From the IMG/VR virus record IMGVR_UViG_3300024343_000117, positions 1-23,692 of that record: DNA of 23,692 nt, one strand, 5' to 3'. Position 1 is the first letter of the stretch. Each line of letters starts with the position of its first letter. The notes below the pieces were generated by a model. It was not told where the DNA came from. It saw only the letters and a program-made list of their open reading frames with translations, and searched no databases. The position numbers and the translations under genes are program-made. This DNA is from a virus. Shown here in pieces: positions 1 to 7,408 of the stretch.

Positions 1-577
1 GTCTATCAATAACAAGATCATAAACATGATACTTAACATTCTCAGTTTTACCTGGTCTATATTTTTTTATCATCCTCATGTTCTCTTGAAATGTCTCGCC
101 GTGAGCATATAACTCACCATCAAGTATAACTTCTAAATAAGGGAATTGACTTGTAATATGGTTTAATGTCTCAATCTTATTACCAGATCTTGACGTTAAA
201 GTACCATTCTTGCAATCACCTAATCCACGCATACCATCTAATTTAGGTTGTGCATAACAAGGATATGTAACTTTCTTCTCTTCTTTTCCAAATACTTTTG
301 CAAGCATTGGTAAAATTACCACAGTATTTTCAGCTTCTTCTTTAGTTTCAAAGTAACCTTCTTTCAGTTTCTTTGTATATTTAGCTTTAGCTTCTAATAC
401 TGCTTGCTCTTCTGCTGAAGTCTCATTAGATCTTCCAACATTTTTGGCTTTACATTGACTAATATTAGTCACATCTTTGCCTCCTATAATTCCTGATACT
501 TGAATAACTTTATCGCCATCAGTATCAATAGCAAGAAATCTAATTTTTCCTTTACTATCTTTCTTAAATAGTACCAT
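1..577 (-). CDS. ATP-dependent DNA ligase, N-terminal part (cut by window edge)
   Basis: Seals nicks in duplex DNA using ATP, presumably joining Okazaki fragments during phage replication. About 192 residues are visible and the reading frame runs off the left edge. Residues 1-80 look like a WGR-type domain (KGKIRFLAID, then KNVGRSN). The nucleotidyltransferase core follows with motif I KLDGMR, whose Lys112 would carry the AMP, a motif Ia-like TSRSG, and motif III DGELY near residue 153. The ATG at 577 lies only 6 bases past the stop of the upstream gene, so the gene is the downstream end of the replication operon. The rest of the adenylation domain and the OB fold lie outside the window. Confidence 0.9.
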   Translation of the reverse strand, partial: MVLFKKDSKGKIRFLAIDTDGDKVIQVSGIIGGKDVTNISQCKAKNVGRSNETSAEEQAVLEAKAKYTKKLKEGYFETKEEAENTVVILPMLAKVFGKEEKKVTYPCYAQPKLDGMRGLGDCKNGTLTSRSGNKIETLNHITSQFPYLEVILDGELYAHGETFQENMRMIKKYRPGKTENVKYHVYDLVIDR

Positions 578-583
578 TTTTGT

Positions 584-928
584 TTAATTTAGTGTTAATT
601 TTCTTTTACTTGTTTTCTTTGACTTGAATTCCTCCTGAGCCCTAACTATTATGTTTACAACTTTATTCATAGCTGCATTCTGAAGTGATCCCTCTGTTAA
701 CCCAATAGATCCAGTAGATGAATTGTATCCAAAAATAATTTTTGTATCTGAAGCATCTCTTATTCTTATATTAAATGAAGAATCTTCTTCATCTTGATAA
801 AAATATAATTTAAAACCATTATCTTCAAAATATTTTCTTGAAGATTGGTCTATTTCTGAATTAGAGCTTAGTAAAAATCTTAATTCAAAAGACTCTTCTA
901 TTGCTCTTAGTATTAATTTATCTATCAT
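584..928 (-). CDS. hypothetical protein, 114 aa
   Basis: I do not recognise this family. The protein is mixed alpha/beta in character, with an acidic central stretch (YQDEEDSS) and a Lys-rich C-terminus (KSKKTSKRKLTLN). No signal peptide, membrane segment or metal site is visible. Its ATG overlaps the TGA of the DnaB-like helicase gene by 4 bases (ATGA), and the ligase gene follows 6 bases after its stop, so it is almost certainly co-translated with replication genes. A small accessory role in replication is inference from position only. Confidence 0.8.
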   Translation of the reverse strand: MIDKLILRAIEESFELRFLLSSNSEIDQSSRKYFEDNGFKLYFYQDEEDSSFNIRIRDASDTKIIFGYNSSTGSIGLTEGSLQNAAMNKVVNIIVRAQEEFKSKKTSKRKLTLN

Positions 929-2187
929 TTTCCAAAGTTTTTAGATCCAGTCTTATTACCAGAGTTATTGTTTAAATTTCTAGAAGACTGCTTTCTTCCA
1001 AGCAATAAATCAGCTTGTTGCGAGAAAGGCTCCATCAATTGAGTTTCACTTCCTTTAGGTAGTTCTGCAAATCTGTTAGTAGCTCCATCAAATAGAAAAT
1101 GATGATAAACATTAGGTCTACCAAATCTATTCTTTAAAACTATTGCAGCTCTAAAACAATCTCTAAGTCTAGCTATATCATATGCATGATATTCCTCAAA
1201 TCCATACCTGTCTGGAGAATAAACTCCTATTACAACTTTAGCATCTCTCTGGATCTCTTTATTATTAGCAAAGTTAGCTAATGAAGGTTCAGTTTTCTTT
1301 TGAATACTTTCACCTCTGTTAGTAAATTGCTCCTTTTCTCCAGATTGCTCCTGCTGTATGACATTAACTACAGCCCAATTCCAGTGTTTAGTAATTTGCT
1401 TTAATGCATAATTAGTACTCCAGTGGGCCATTGTTTGATGCTTACTCATCATAGAGTCTCCATCTTTAACCTTCTCAGGCGTAAGTAAACTCATATGATC
1501 AACAACTACAATTACAATTGAATTAGGATCATGTGGTACATAGTGACTATATACTTTTACATTTTCCTTAACTGTAATTTTCCTTCCATATGTTGGACTA
1601 CTTGGGTTTTTATCAATTTTATTCTTAATAAATTCCCTGTCTTCAAATACGTGCTCTCCATTGTGGTCAGCATAATTACGACAATACTTGTATATTCCTG
1701 TTGGATTATACACACTGTCAATTATCTCCACATTACTAAGCAAATCTTCTATATCATCAATATTAGTGTCTATTAAACTCATCATATTTGAATCAAGAGA
1801 TTTTTGCCTATAACCTTGAAGAGTTAATAAATCCATCTTTATGCCACATCTCTTTGAGATGAAATTACATATCATTGTGTCTATAAACTCTTTCTCAGAC
1901 TCTTCTAGTGCAAAATAAAATATTTTCAATTTTATTCCATGCTTTAAGGCATACTCTAAAGGCTCTCTAACATAGAGTGCCTTAGTCAATTGAGTTTTAC
2001 CCACACCAGAACCTGCTGTAACCATCTGTATCATTCCCGGAACTACTCCAGGTACAGACTGCATCAATTTAGGGTAGTTTTCAAATGGTATACAAAATAT
2101 TTTACCACTATCCTTTTCAGATTTTATCTGCTTAAGCTCCTCTACCCTTTTTCTTACTTTACCTATTGGATTTATTTTTTCTTCCAT
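925..2187 (-). CDS. DnaB/RecA-type replicative helicase
   Basis: Predicted hexameric 5'-3' helicase that unwinds DNA at the phage fork. A single RecA-like ATPase domain fills the 420-residue protein. Walker A is GSGVGKT at residues 59-65, an H1a-like FALEES lies near 92-97, and the Walker B strand IVIVVVDH ends in Asp230. The later segment VVNVIQQEQ fits the H3 region. There is no N-terminal DnaB helical domain or TOPRIM/primase zinc module, so it resembles the helicase half of T7 gp4 or Twinkle-type proteins; priming must come from elsewhere. The C-terminal 30 residues are Asn/Gly/Lys-rich and probably disordered. It is coupled to both neighbours by 1-base and 4-base overlaps. Confidence 0.88.
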   Translation of the reverse strand: MEEKINPIGKVRKRVEELKQIKSEKDSGKIFCIPFENYPKLMQSVPGVVPGMIQMVTAGSGVGKTQLTKALYVREPLEYALKHGIKLKIFYFALEESEKEFIDTMICNFISKRCGIKMDLLTLQGYRQKSLDSNMMSLIDTNIDDIEDLLSNVEIIDSVYNPTGIYKYCRNYADHNGEHVFEDREFIKNKIDKNPSSPTYGRKITVKENVKVYSHYVPHDPNSIVIVVVDHMSLLTPEKVKDGDSMMSKHQTMAHWSTNYALKQITKHWNWAVVNVIQQEQSGEKEQFTNRGESIQKKTEPSLANFANNKEIQRDAKVVIGVYSPDRYGFEEYHAYDIARLRDCFRAAIVLKNRFGRPNVYHHFLFDGATNRFAELPKGSETQLMEPFSQQADLLLGRKQSSRNLNNNSGNKTGSKNFGK

Positions 2188-2387
2188 TAATAAATATCTT
2201 TATCAAAAAAATTTTCAATATCATCTTTTTTTTTAATATATATAAACACAATAGGAATAATAATCCCACAAAATGCAAATAATAAAATTATAAAAATATC
2301 TCTTACTTTTATAGATCCTTGTTCAGTTTTACATAAATATAATGAAGACGCTATTCCTATTAAATACCAAATTATAAAATATACCAT
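2187..2387 (-). CDS. small two-pass membrane protein, 66 aa
   Basis: Two hydrophobic helices (about residues 3-18 and 30-51) are separated by a short polar loop (KTEQGSIKVRD), and the tail is charged (KKKDDIENFFDKD). No recognised family. The start ATG follows an A-rich leader (AAAAAAATAAAAAC), the usual initiation context in Bacteroidetes. Its stop overlaps the helicase ATG by one base (TAATG), so it is part of the replication operon. Membrane anchoring of replication is possible but unproven. Confidence 0.72.
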   Translation of the reverse strand: MVYFIIWYLIGIASSLYLCKTEQGSIKVRDIFIILLFAFCGIIIPIVFIYIKKKDDIENFFDKDIY

Positions 2388-2406
2388 GTTTTTATTTTTT
2401 TAATTG

Positions 2407-2664
2407 TTAATAATGTAGCCCGTCATTTCCATTCTGAGCTATAATTTTCATTCTCTCATCAGCATCATCTTCTTCTTCTTGAGTTCTTAATCCTATTGGT
2501 GGAAATATTTTACCACCTTGTCTAGATTTAAGTGGAGAGATTTTGCTTTCAACCTCAACCATTTCACAAACATGACCATCATCCCATCTAGGACTTGGTG
2601 GAGCACCATTTCCTGTTGTACTGTAACCTGTACCACATTCTTTACATTTAAATGCTCTTGCCAT
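2407..2664 (-). CDS. small zinc-ribbon-like protein, 85 aa
   Basis: The N-terminus has CKEC (Cys7, Cys10) and a second pair of potential ligands at His31 and Cys33, a plausible single zinc knuckle. The remainder is acidic and low in complexity (QEEEDDADERM) and probably extended. No family is recognised. Its ATG overlaps the TAA of the upstream gene (TAATG), and a 19-base gap separates it from the next gene. Phage replication operons often carry such mini zinc proteins, but the partner cannot be read from sequence. Confidence 0.72.
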   Translation of the reverse strand: MARAFKCKECGTGYSTTGNGAPPSPRWDDGHVCEMVEVESKISPLKSRQGGKIFPPIGLRTQEEEDDADERMKIIAQNGNDGLHY

Positions 2665-2837
2665 TACAATTCAATTTGTTTAAATTCACAGCATTTTGTG
2701 CATCTATATGTAGTTCTAGTTGTATGAGGTTTTTTTGAACTTTCATTTTCAAAAATATTCATTTTATGCTCTAAGACCCATTCATGATCACATCTATAGG
2801 ATTTACTCTTGATCCATTCAATTATTGCTTCTAACAT
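2664..2837 (-). CDS. Cys/His-rich mini-protein, 57 aa
   Basis: This short ORF starts at the ATG at 2837, inside the 3' end of the upstream gene (20-base overlap), and its TAA overlaps the next ATG. The pattern is Cys16-x-His18-x-Trp20, then a spacer of about 27 residues, then CTKCC (46-50). That layout is typical of tiny phage zinc fingers that bind one metal through C-x-H and C-x2-C. No catalytic feature is visible. The tight overlaps on both sides and the conserved-looking ligands support a real gene. Confidence 0.68.
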   Translation of the reverse strand: MLEAIIEWIKSKSYRCDHEWVLEHKMNIFENESSKKPHTTRTTYRCTKCCEFKQIEL

Positions 2838-3009
2838 AATCTTTATTTTTTAATTTAATTTCTCTCAATTGGTTCCTCCAATAAGCTATTGCTGAATAGA
2901 TATTATCACAATAATCTTGATAATCTATTTCATTAACTTCAGTCTCTTCGAACATATCACAACTCTTTTGTAATTGTCCTATAATCTGTTGTATTTGTTG
3001 TTCCGTCAT
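2818..3009 (-). CDS. hypothetical helical protein, 63 aa
   Basis: Predicted to be almost entirely alpha-helical, with a Gln-rich N-terminal helix (EQQIQQIIGQLQ), an acidic linker and a C-terminal amphipathic helix (YWRNQLREIKLKNKDY). No family is recognised. Its ATG sits 2 bases beyond the stop of the 184-aa gene and its end overlaps the following Cys/His mini-protein by 20 bases. It may be a dimerising accessory factor, but this is a guess from composition. Confidence 0.72.
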   Translation of the reverse strand: MTEQQIQQIIGQLQKSCDMFEETEVNEIDYQDYCDNIYSAIAYWRNQLREIKLKNKDYVRSNN

Positions 3010-3011
3010 GA

Positions 3012-3566
3012 TTACATATAATCTTCGTTACTATATTTATTTTCTGGCACTATACCATCATCAACTAAGAATGAATACTTTTCATGATATCCTTCATTCA
3101 ACCATCTTCTAGCTTCAACCATGTATTCAAGATTACCATTTTTAGTCTTATCCTTAACTTCCTGTTGAAGGACTAAAATAGCTTTTTCTTGAGCCTTGAT
3201 ATCTTTCTTGAAAACTGAATTCCATTTCTTTCTTAATGCTTTGCCCAAAATTGTATTGGGCTTAGAAGGAGATAAAGCTCTTTTACCTCCGTGATGTTTT
3301 TTCACCATTGTAGGATAAGTCTCTAGCCAGATTGCAAAATAATCTTCATCTGCATTGAACAACTCACTACCTTTTTCTCTTAAATAAACTTGATTATTTG
3401 TTAGTTTAACAAAACCTTTACCTTCTAGTGAAACTAGTGTAGGTAAAGGATTGTCAATTAAATCCCCTATTGGATAACCATGAACAATATCATACAATAC
3501 CAAATACTCATTAACAGACATTTTATTAGACCTAATTAGATCTAATGGTAGTGTTAATTCATCCAT
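3012..3566 (-). CDS. possible phage replication-organiser protein (winged-helix N-terminus)
   Basis: Residues 1-80 look like a winged-helix DNA-binding fold: helices around SVNEYLVLYDIV and IGDLIDNPLPTLVSLEGKG, then a wing-like TNNQVYLREKG. The C-terminal part has WLETYPTM and then YMVEARRWLNEG near residue 150. That order recalls phage replisome organisers and lambda O/DnaD-like proteins, where a W-x-x-YP motif is followed by a ..WL(N/S).. signature. It sits between the SF2 helicase and the DnaB-like helicase, a fitting place for an origin-binding or helicase-loading protein. The family match is by eye and moderate; a plain transcription regulator is the main alternative. Confidence 0.55.
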   Translation of the reverse strand: MDELTLPLDLIRSNKMSVNEYLVLYDIVHGYPIGDLIDNPLPTLVSLEGKGFVKLTNNQVYLREKGSELFNADEDYFAIWLETYPTMVKKHHGGKRALSPSKPNTILGKALRKKWNSVFKKDIKAQEKAILVLQQEVKDKTKNGNLEYMVEARRWLNEGYHEKYSFLVDDGIVPENKYSNEDYM

Positions 3567-3568
3567 TT

Positions 3569-4825
3569 TTAACTGTATTTTACATATTTCTCGTCAAAAT
3601 CTTTCATAGAATTCTCGAAATACTTGATATCTTGTGTATTATCTACTACAAAGATATGTAATTCTGGGAATTCATGTCTAAGTGTTCTACCCATCATTTG
3701 ATAGAATGAACCAATTGAACTATCCAATTGTGTGATCACTCCTTTCTCAATATTGGTAAGATTAACACTTTCCCTAAGCATGTTTACTGCAAATAATTCA
3801 GCACACTCTTCTCTATTGAAACAATCTATTAATTCTTGATTGTGTTCTTTAGAGTTCTTTGAATGCACAGCACTATCAGATCCTACCTCTTCAGATTGCT
3901 TTACTGAACCAGTAAAACATATGAATCTATTATTCTGCGCTCTAAACTTTTTTACTAAAGATTTAACTCTTGTAGTTTTAACCTCTGCAATAAATCTCTT
4001 TCTAACAGTTGACAAATTTAAATATTTATTTCTACAATTTAGTTTTAATAAGTAGTTAAAATTTGCTTCATCCATAGAAATTGCCTTTAACTTTTCAATC
4101 TCAGCTGTTATTCCATCGTAATATTCCTGCTCTGTACCTTCACAAATTATTCCTACACCTTTAGGAACCTTCCATTTAAATGTATTGTAATCTTTAAAAT
4201 TACATTTATAACTAATCTCACTTCCTTTTTTAGGCTTCTTCATTTGATGTGACCATACTTTGCCAGCATGCTTCTTATTCAAATTGAATTTATGAACAAT
4301 TAATTCAGGTTCAGGTAATAGTCCAAAGTTAAATGCTTGTACTAATGAAATCTTATTGTATTTAATCTGATTTCTGCACAATGCATTAATTTGCATTTTC
4401 TTTTTTAAAGGAATAGTTGCTGATAAAAATATCAACTTAACATTCTTCTGAAGAATATTCTTTAGAGAACCTACTCTCTTCTCAGTCAATGCATGGCATT
4501 CATCAAGTATTACAAAGTCAGCCTTATCTTTATATTTATGTAAAGAAGCATATAGAATCACCTCAATGTTTTTTAATAAGTCTTTTTTTCTATGCTTAAT
4601 AAAATCATCTTTCCAGTTTTTTCTATGAGTATGCTCTTTACAGACTATATAACCTTTAGCTTTCTTGTTTACTTTAATGATATCTTCAGCAATTTTTGCT
4701 GCAGCTAGAGTTTTACCACAGCCAGTTGCCCACTCTAAACATAGAAACTGATGTTTCTTTGATAGAGTGACAGCTTTGGCTTGGATTTTATCTCTTATTT
4801 GATTCTGATTAAAAGTCTTCATCAT
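3569..4825 (-). CDS. superfamily II DEAD-like helicase
   Basis: ATP-dependent DNA or RNA translocase of superfamily 2, like phage UvsW and related repair or recombination helicases. Motif I is ATGCGKT at residues 33-39, motif II is DECH at 108-111, motif III is SAT at 135-137, and motif VI is QMMGR at 376-380 followed by TLRH. Between the RecA-like lobes is an insertion with several Cys and Lys residues (about 180-260). Likely roles are branch migration, restart or origin melting. Its start codon lies inside the 3' end of the upstream 189-aa gene (17-base overlap). Confidence 0.88.
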   Translation of the reverse strand: MMKTFNQNQIRDKIQAKAVTLSKKHQFLCLEWATGCGKTLAAAKIAEDIIKVNKKAKGYIVCKEHTHRKNWKDDFIKHRKKDLLKNIEVILYASLHKYKDKADFVILDECHALTEKRVGSLKNILQKNVKLIFLSATIPLKKKMQINALCRNQIKYNKISLVQAFNFGLLPEPELIVHKFNLNKKHAGKVWSHQMKKPKKGSEISYKCNFKDYNTFKWKVPKGVGIICEGTEQEYYDGITAEIEKLKAISMDEANFNYLLKLNCRNKYLNLSTVRKRFIAEVKTTRVKSLVKKFRAQNNRFICFTGSVKQSEEVGSDSAVHSKNSKEHNQELIDCFNREECAELFAVNMLRESVNLTNIEKGVITQLDSSIGSFYQMMGRTLRHEFPELHIFVVDNTQDIKYFENSMKDFDEKYVKYS

Positions 4826-5378
4826 TCAGCTCATCAATATCACCACTAAATTGGTCAGAATCATTACTGTCTTTGAACTTATCAAGTAGATCTTTTGATC
4901 TAGATTTATTATTTGACTTTTCTGATAAATCCTTTTCCATCATTTTCTTAAGACCCTCTTTAACTTCATCAGGAAGTTCATCAAGATCAATTTTTTCTCC
5001 ATTAGGACCTATTGCCATTGCATGAACAGATGAGTTACTTGAAGATGAACTTGATGGATTACCATTGTTTTCAGCGTATTGAACAGCTTTACTAACAAGG
5101 GTTTTAAAAGCTCTATCTTTCATCATTGCTTGACCTAGCAATGCAACAAGATCTTTTGTTCTACCCATAATTCCTCCTTTAAGACTGATATCATCTTCAT
5201 CTTCACTATCTTGACATGCACTAAGTATTATAGTAGCATTCATGATTTCACTTTCAGCCATATCATCAGTTAGCTTATCAAAGTTTTCTATAGTCTCTTT
5301 AGATAAGTCACTGAATTTATCTGATAATTCTTTTTTTACTCCGTCAAATTGATCTCCAATTTTATTAAATATACCCAT
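4809..5378 (-). CDS. hypothetical acidic protein with Ser-rich linker, 189 aa
   Basis: No family recognised. The N-terminal 60 residues are amphipathic helix (DQFDGVKKELSDKFSDLSKE), the middle is helical (VALLGQAMMKDRAFKTLVSK), then comes a linker of Ser and Asn (SSSSSSNSS) near residue 112. The C-terminal third is strongly charged and ends in an acidic tail (DIDELNDEDF). Acidic tails often dock phage replication partners, but that is inference. It overlaps the SF2 helicase by 17 bases and the upstream gene by one base, so the three are probably translated together. Confidence 0.78.
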   Translation of the reverse strand: MGIFNKIGDQFDGVKKELSDKFSDLSKETIENFDKLTDDMAESEIMNATIILSACQDSEDEDDISLKGGIMGRTKDLVALLGQAMMKDRAFKTLVSKAVQYAENNGNPSSSSSSNSSVHAMAIGPNGEKIDLDELPDEVKEGLKKMMEKDLSEKSNNKSRSKDLLDKFKDSNDSDQFSGDIDELNDEDF

Positions 5379-5854
5379 TAGTTTTCTTTTTTATTGTTTA
5401 AATATTCTTTTACTCTTTCTATCCAGTTCAAATTAGGCTTTTCTATCATTTCTTCAGAAGATCTGAATCTATTTAAAAAGTCAATTGAATTGTAAAGGTT
5501 ATCAAACTCATCTTCGAATGCTTCATACATTTTAACATCAGTCTTCATTAATTCACTTTTGATCATTTTCACAATATAAGATAGGTCTTCATCTTCAGCA
5601 CCTTCCTCTTTAAGTTCATTAAATTTATCAATAGCTTTTGACTTAGCATTATTCCTAACCACAACACTTTTTGTTATTTTCTCAACTATATTAGTGAGTA
5701 AAGCTATTACTGAAGCAAATTCAGCATTACTTATAATATTTTTAAATGAATCGCCATCCTTGAAAGCAACTTCATTTTCTGAATTTTCAGCTTTAATTAT
5801 ACCCTCGTTTGCCAGAATATTATCCAATTCCTTGTAGTCATTTTTTTTTCCCAT
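5378..5854 (-). CDS. hypothetical helical protein, 158 aa
   Basis: Unrecognised. Sequence character is almost all helical, with alternating acidic and basic turns (KFNELKEEGAEDEDLSYIV). No membrane, metal-binding or nucleotide-binding motif is visible. The one-base overlap with the 189-aa gene (shared acidic, helical character) suggests they work together, perhaps as a complex. The ATG at 5854 follows a short gap of 4 bases after the preceding stop. Confidence 0.77.
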   Translation of the reverse strand: MGKKNDYKELDNILANEGIIKAENSENEVAFKDGDSFKNIISNAEFASVIALLTNIVEKITKSVVVRNNAKSKAIDKFNELKEEGAEDEDLSYIVKMIKSELMKTDVKMYEAFEDEFDNLYNSIDFLNRFRSSEEMIEKPNLNWIERVKEYLNNKKEN

Positions 5855-5858
5855 CTTT

Positions 5859-6125
5859 TTAGTGATTTTTAGTTATTAATTCTTGTTCTACTGCTCTGTA
5901 TGAAATTTCAAATTGTAGAGTATCTAGATATATTTCTTTACTAGCATGATCTCCTCTCTTTATTTTTGCAACTATATTCTTAAGATGATTACTATCTAGA
6001 TCTTTAAGAACTATGGATTTCATCTGTTGAGTAGTCCATACAAAGTTTTCTCTAGTCATTATATGATTCTTCATCTCTTCAGAATTCTTATCATATTTGA
6101 ATACTTTTCTTTTTCTCAACTCCAT
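5859..6125 (-). CDS. hypothetical protein, 88 aa
   Basis: Small basic protein (ELRKRKVFKYDKN at the start) with a helical C-terminus. No family recognised, and no metal-binding or membrane feature. It is separated from the neighbouring genes by only 1 and 4 bases. A nucleic-acid-binding role would fit the charge but is not shown. Confidence 0.72.
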   Translation of the reverse strand: MELRKRKVFKYDKNSEEMKNHIMTRENFVWTTQQMKSIVLKDLDSNHLKNIVAKIKRGDHASKEIYLDTLQFEISYRAVEQELITKNH

Positions 6126-6126
6126 A

Positions 6127-6351
6127 TCAATTCTTTTTTAATCTTGAATGATAAATAATTAATTTTACAGCCACTACTGAATTAATGACCGGTAAAACAC
6201 TTGCAAAAACTGAAAATACAAGTGCTTTATAAAATAAACTATCTTTTGGACCAAATTCATTCCAATTACTCATTTCTAATCCCAATTCACATAAGCAATA
6301 TATTATTGATACTACATATATTACTAATAAAACTATTTTTAATGTTTCCAT
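6127..6351 (-). CDS. small two-pass membrane protein, 74 aa
   Basis: Two hydrophobic segments (about residues 4-22 and 44-66) flank a polar loop containing ELGLEMSNWNEFGPKD. No family recognised. The ATG follows an A-rich leader (AAATAAAAAAATC) just downstream of a structured RNA region (6382-6529), so it may be the first gene of the replication operon behind an RNA leader. Confidence 0.7.
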   Translation of the reverse strand: METLKIVLLVIYVVSIIYCLCELGLEMSNWNEFGPKDSLFYKALVFSVFASVLPVINSVVAVKLIIYHSRLKKN

Positions 6352-6381
6352 GATTTTTTTATTTAATGGTTAATAATTTAT

Positions 6382-6529
6382 AACTCTCTTAGGGTGTTCA
6401 AGGCCCATTGCTCTATATGAACACTTTAGGTATGACTCATCCGTATTTTCACTCTTATCCTGCCAAGAAAGGACCTATGGAGTTTAGCTACTCGTGGCCT
6501 ATTGCAAGTACGCCTGCTCCAAGAGAGTT
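6382..6529 (-). ncRNA. structured RNA closed by a 9-bp terminal stem
   Basis: This lies in the 297-base gene-free stretch 6352-6648. Read on the minus strand, AACTCTCTT (6521-6529) pairs with AAGAGAGTT (6382-6390), enclosing 130 bases. Inside are a perfect 7-bp hairpin (6394-6400 with 6418-6424), a GAGT/ACTC hairpin near 6480, and a TCCT/AGGA hairpin near 6458-6476. Local G+C is higher than in the genes. Eleven bases (6507-6517) are identical to 15645-15655 in another RNA region. Function unknown: a stand-alone RNA or the leader of the replication operon. Confidence 0.55.
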
Positions 6530-6544
6530 AATTTTAAATATTGT

Positions 6545-6574
6545 AAAAAAGAATGAGGGCCCTGCTTGATCCTC
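6545..6574 (-). terminator. possible intrinsic terminator
   Basis: On the minus strand GAGG pairs with CCTC across a GC-rich segment containing GGGCCC, and the hairpin is followed by ATTCTTTTTT. It would end transcripts coming from the 6649-7331 genes before the structured RNA at 6382-6529. The stem is short, so strength is uncertain. Confidence 0.4.
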
Positions 6575-6648
6575 GCTACGGAGTTACACAAAAGGTTTTA
6601 TTTTTGTTGGCTTCACCTGCATTCCTACGTCACTGTTAAAGTGATAGA

Positions 6649-6891
6649 TTATTCTTTTATAGTAAATGCTAATAAAATAACTTTAAAAAGAGTTGCAATC
6701 ATTATTGTAAATGAAATATGTTTGTTTGGCATACCCATGAACTCTTTAAAAATGTATATTGAAATAGCATCCATCATTATCATCATTATTAAAGGGACTA
6801 AAACCATTTCTCTTGGTAATATCTTTCCTATCTTTAAACTAATGATTGCAAATACGATCATTACTATAATTAAAAATACTGATTCAATCAT
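6649..6891 (-). CDS. small multi-pass membrane protein, 80 aa
   Basis: Nearly the whole protein is hydrophobic, with helices at about residues 3-22, 28-47 and 57-76. The central run is rich in Met and Ile (PLIMMIMMDAIS). No recognised family; a holin is one possibility for a small phage membrane protein, but no lysin is seen nearby. It follows the Cys-rich 145-aa gene by 2 bases. The long plus-strand frame across the same region is judged to be a shadow. Confidence 0.62.
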   Translation of the reverse strand: MIESVFLIIVMIVFAIISLKIGKILPREMVLVPLIMMIMMDAISIYIFKEFMGMPNKHISFTIMIATLFKVILLAFTIKE

Positions 6892-6893
6892 GA

Positions 6894-7331
6894 TTAAATG
6901 TATCTTTTTGTGTCTGATTTCTTACTAATTTCATACTGCATCATTGCATCTAAGAAATCTTGTGAAGTAGCATTATCTAATTCTTTTTCATTTAAATCAG
7001 AATAGTGCTCTAAGAATTCTCTTTCATTAGCATACACAGTATCAGTGTCTTTATCTAAAGATAATAATTCTTTAGGTAGTTCATATGGAACATCACAATT
7101 AGCTCTGAATTTAGCAGCACCTCTACATTGAGATACCGTTTCAGGATTGCTTCCTTTTCCATTGTAGTTTTTGTCTTCATGACATGGTAGCCAAAATGGA
7201 CCCCTTGTCTGACCTATGTAAACAAGTGGATCACTGTGTCCAAGTGTTTCTTCTGTTGCTGGAAGTCCTTTTTTGAATGGACATTTACCACAACATTTTG
7301 TACTTTTAGTTTCTTTGAAGTTTGTATTCAT
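6894..7331 (-). CDS. conserved phage Cys-rich protein, 145 aa
   Basis: I recognise the pattern, not a function: CCGKCPF (Cys13, 14, 17), then YIGQTRGPFWLPCH (Cys50, His51), then QCRGAAKFRAN (Cys69) and Cys79. Similar proteins with CPF, GPFWLPCH and QCxGAAxFRAN are found in many tailed phages. The spaced Cys/His ligands suggest bound zinc or an Fe-S cluster. The C-terminal 60 residues are acidic and helical. Its ATG follows an AAAAAAAC leader, and it is isolated upstream by the terminator at 7362-7392, so it probably begins a new transcript. Confidence 0.75.
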   Translation of the reverse strand: MNTNFKETKSTKCCGKCPFKKGLPATEETLGHSDPLVYIGQTRGPFWLPCHEDKNYNGKGSNPETVSQCRGAAKFRANCDVPYELPKELLSLDKDTDTVYANEREFLEHYSDLNEKELDNATSQDFLDAMMQYEISKKSDTKRYI

Positions 7332-7361
7332 GAGTTTAGTTTTTTTAATATTAATAAAATA

Positions 7362-7392
7362 AAAAAGCCCTATTAGTTATAATAGGGCTTTT
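7362..7392 (-). terminator. intrinsic terminator after the SPFH gene
   Basis: A perfect stem, AAAAGCCCTATTA with its complement around a 4-base loop (GTTA on the plus strand), is followed on the minus strand by TTTTTTATTTT. It ends the SPFH-protein transcript 17 bases past its stop. The stem also has T-tracts in the other direction, so it could act both ways, though no plus-strand gene runs into it. Confidence 0.88.
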
Positions 7393-7408
7393 ACAAATGA
7401 GTATTATT

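Noticed and set aside
6566-6928. Long plus-strand frame overlapping the 80-aa membrane gene
   Set aside because: It is antisense to a coherent membrane protein and a Cys-rich protein end, has a low-complexity composition, and no promoter or coupling supports it.
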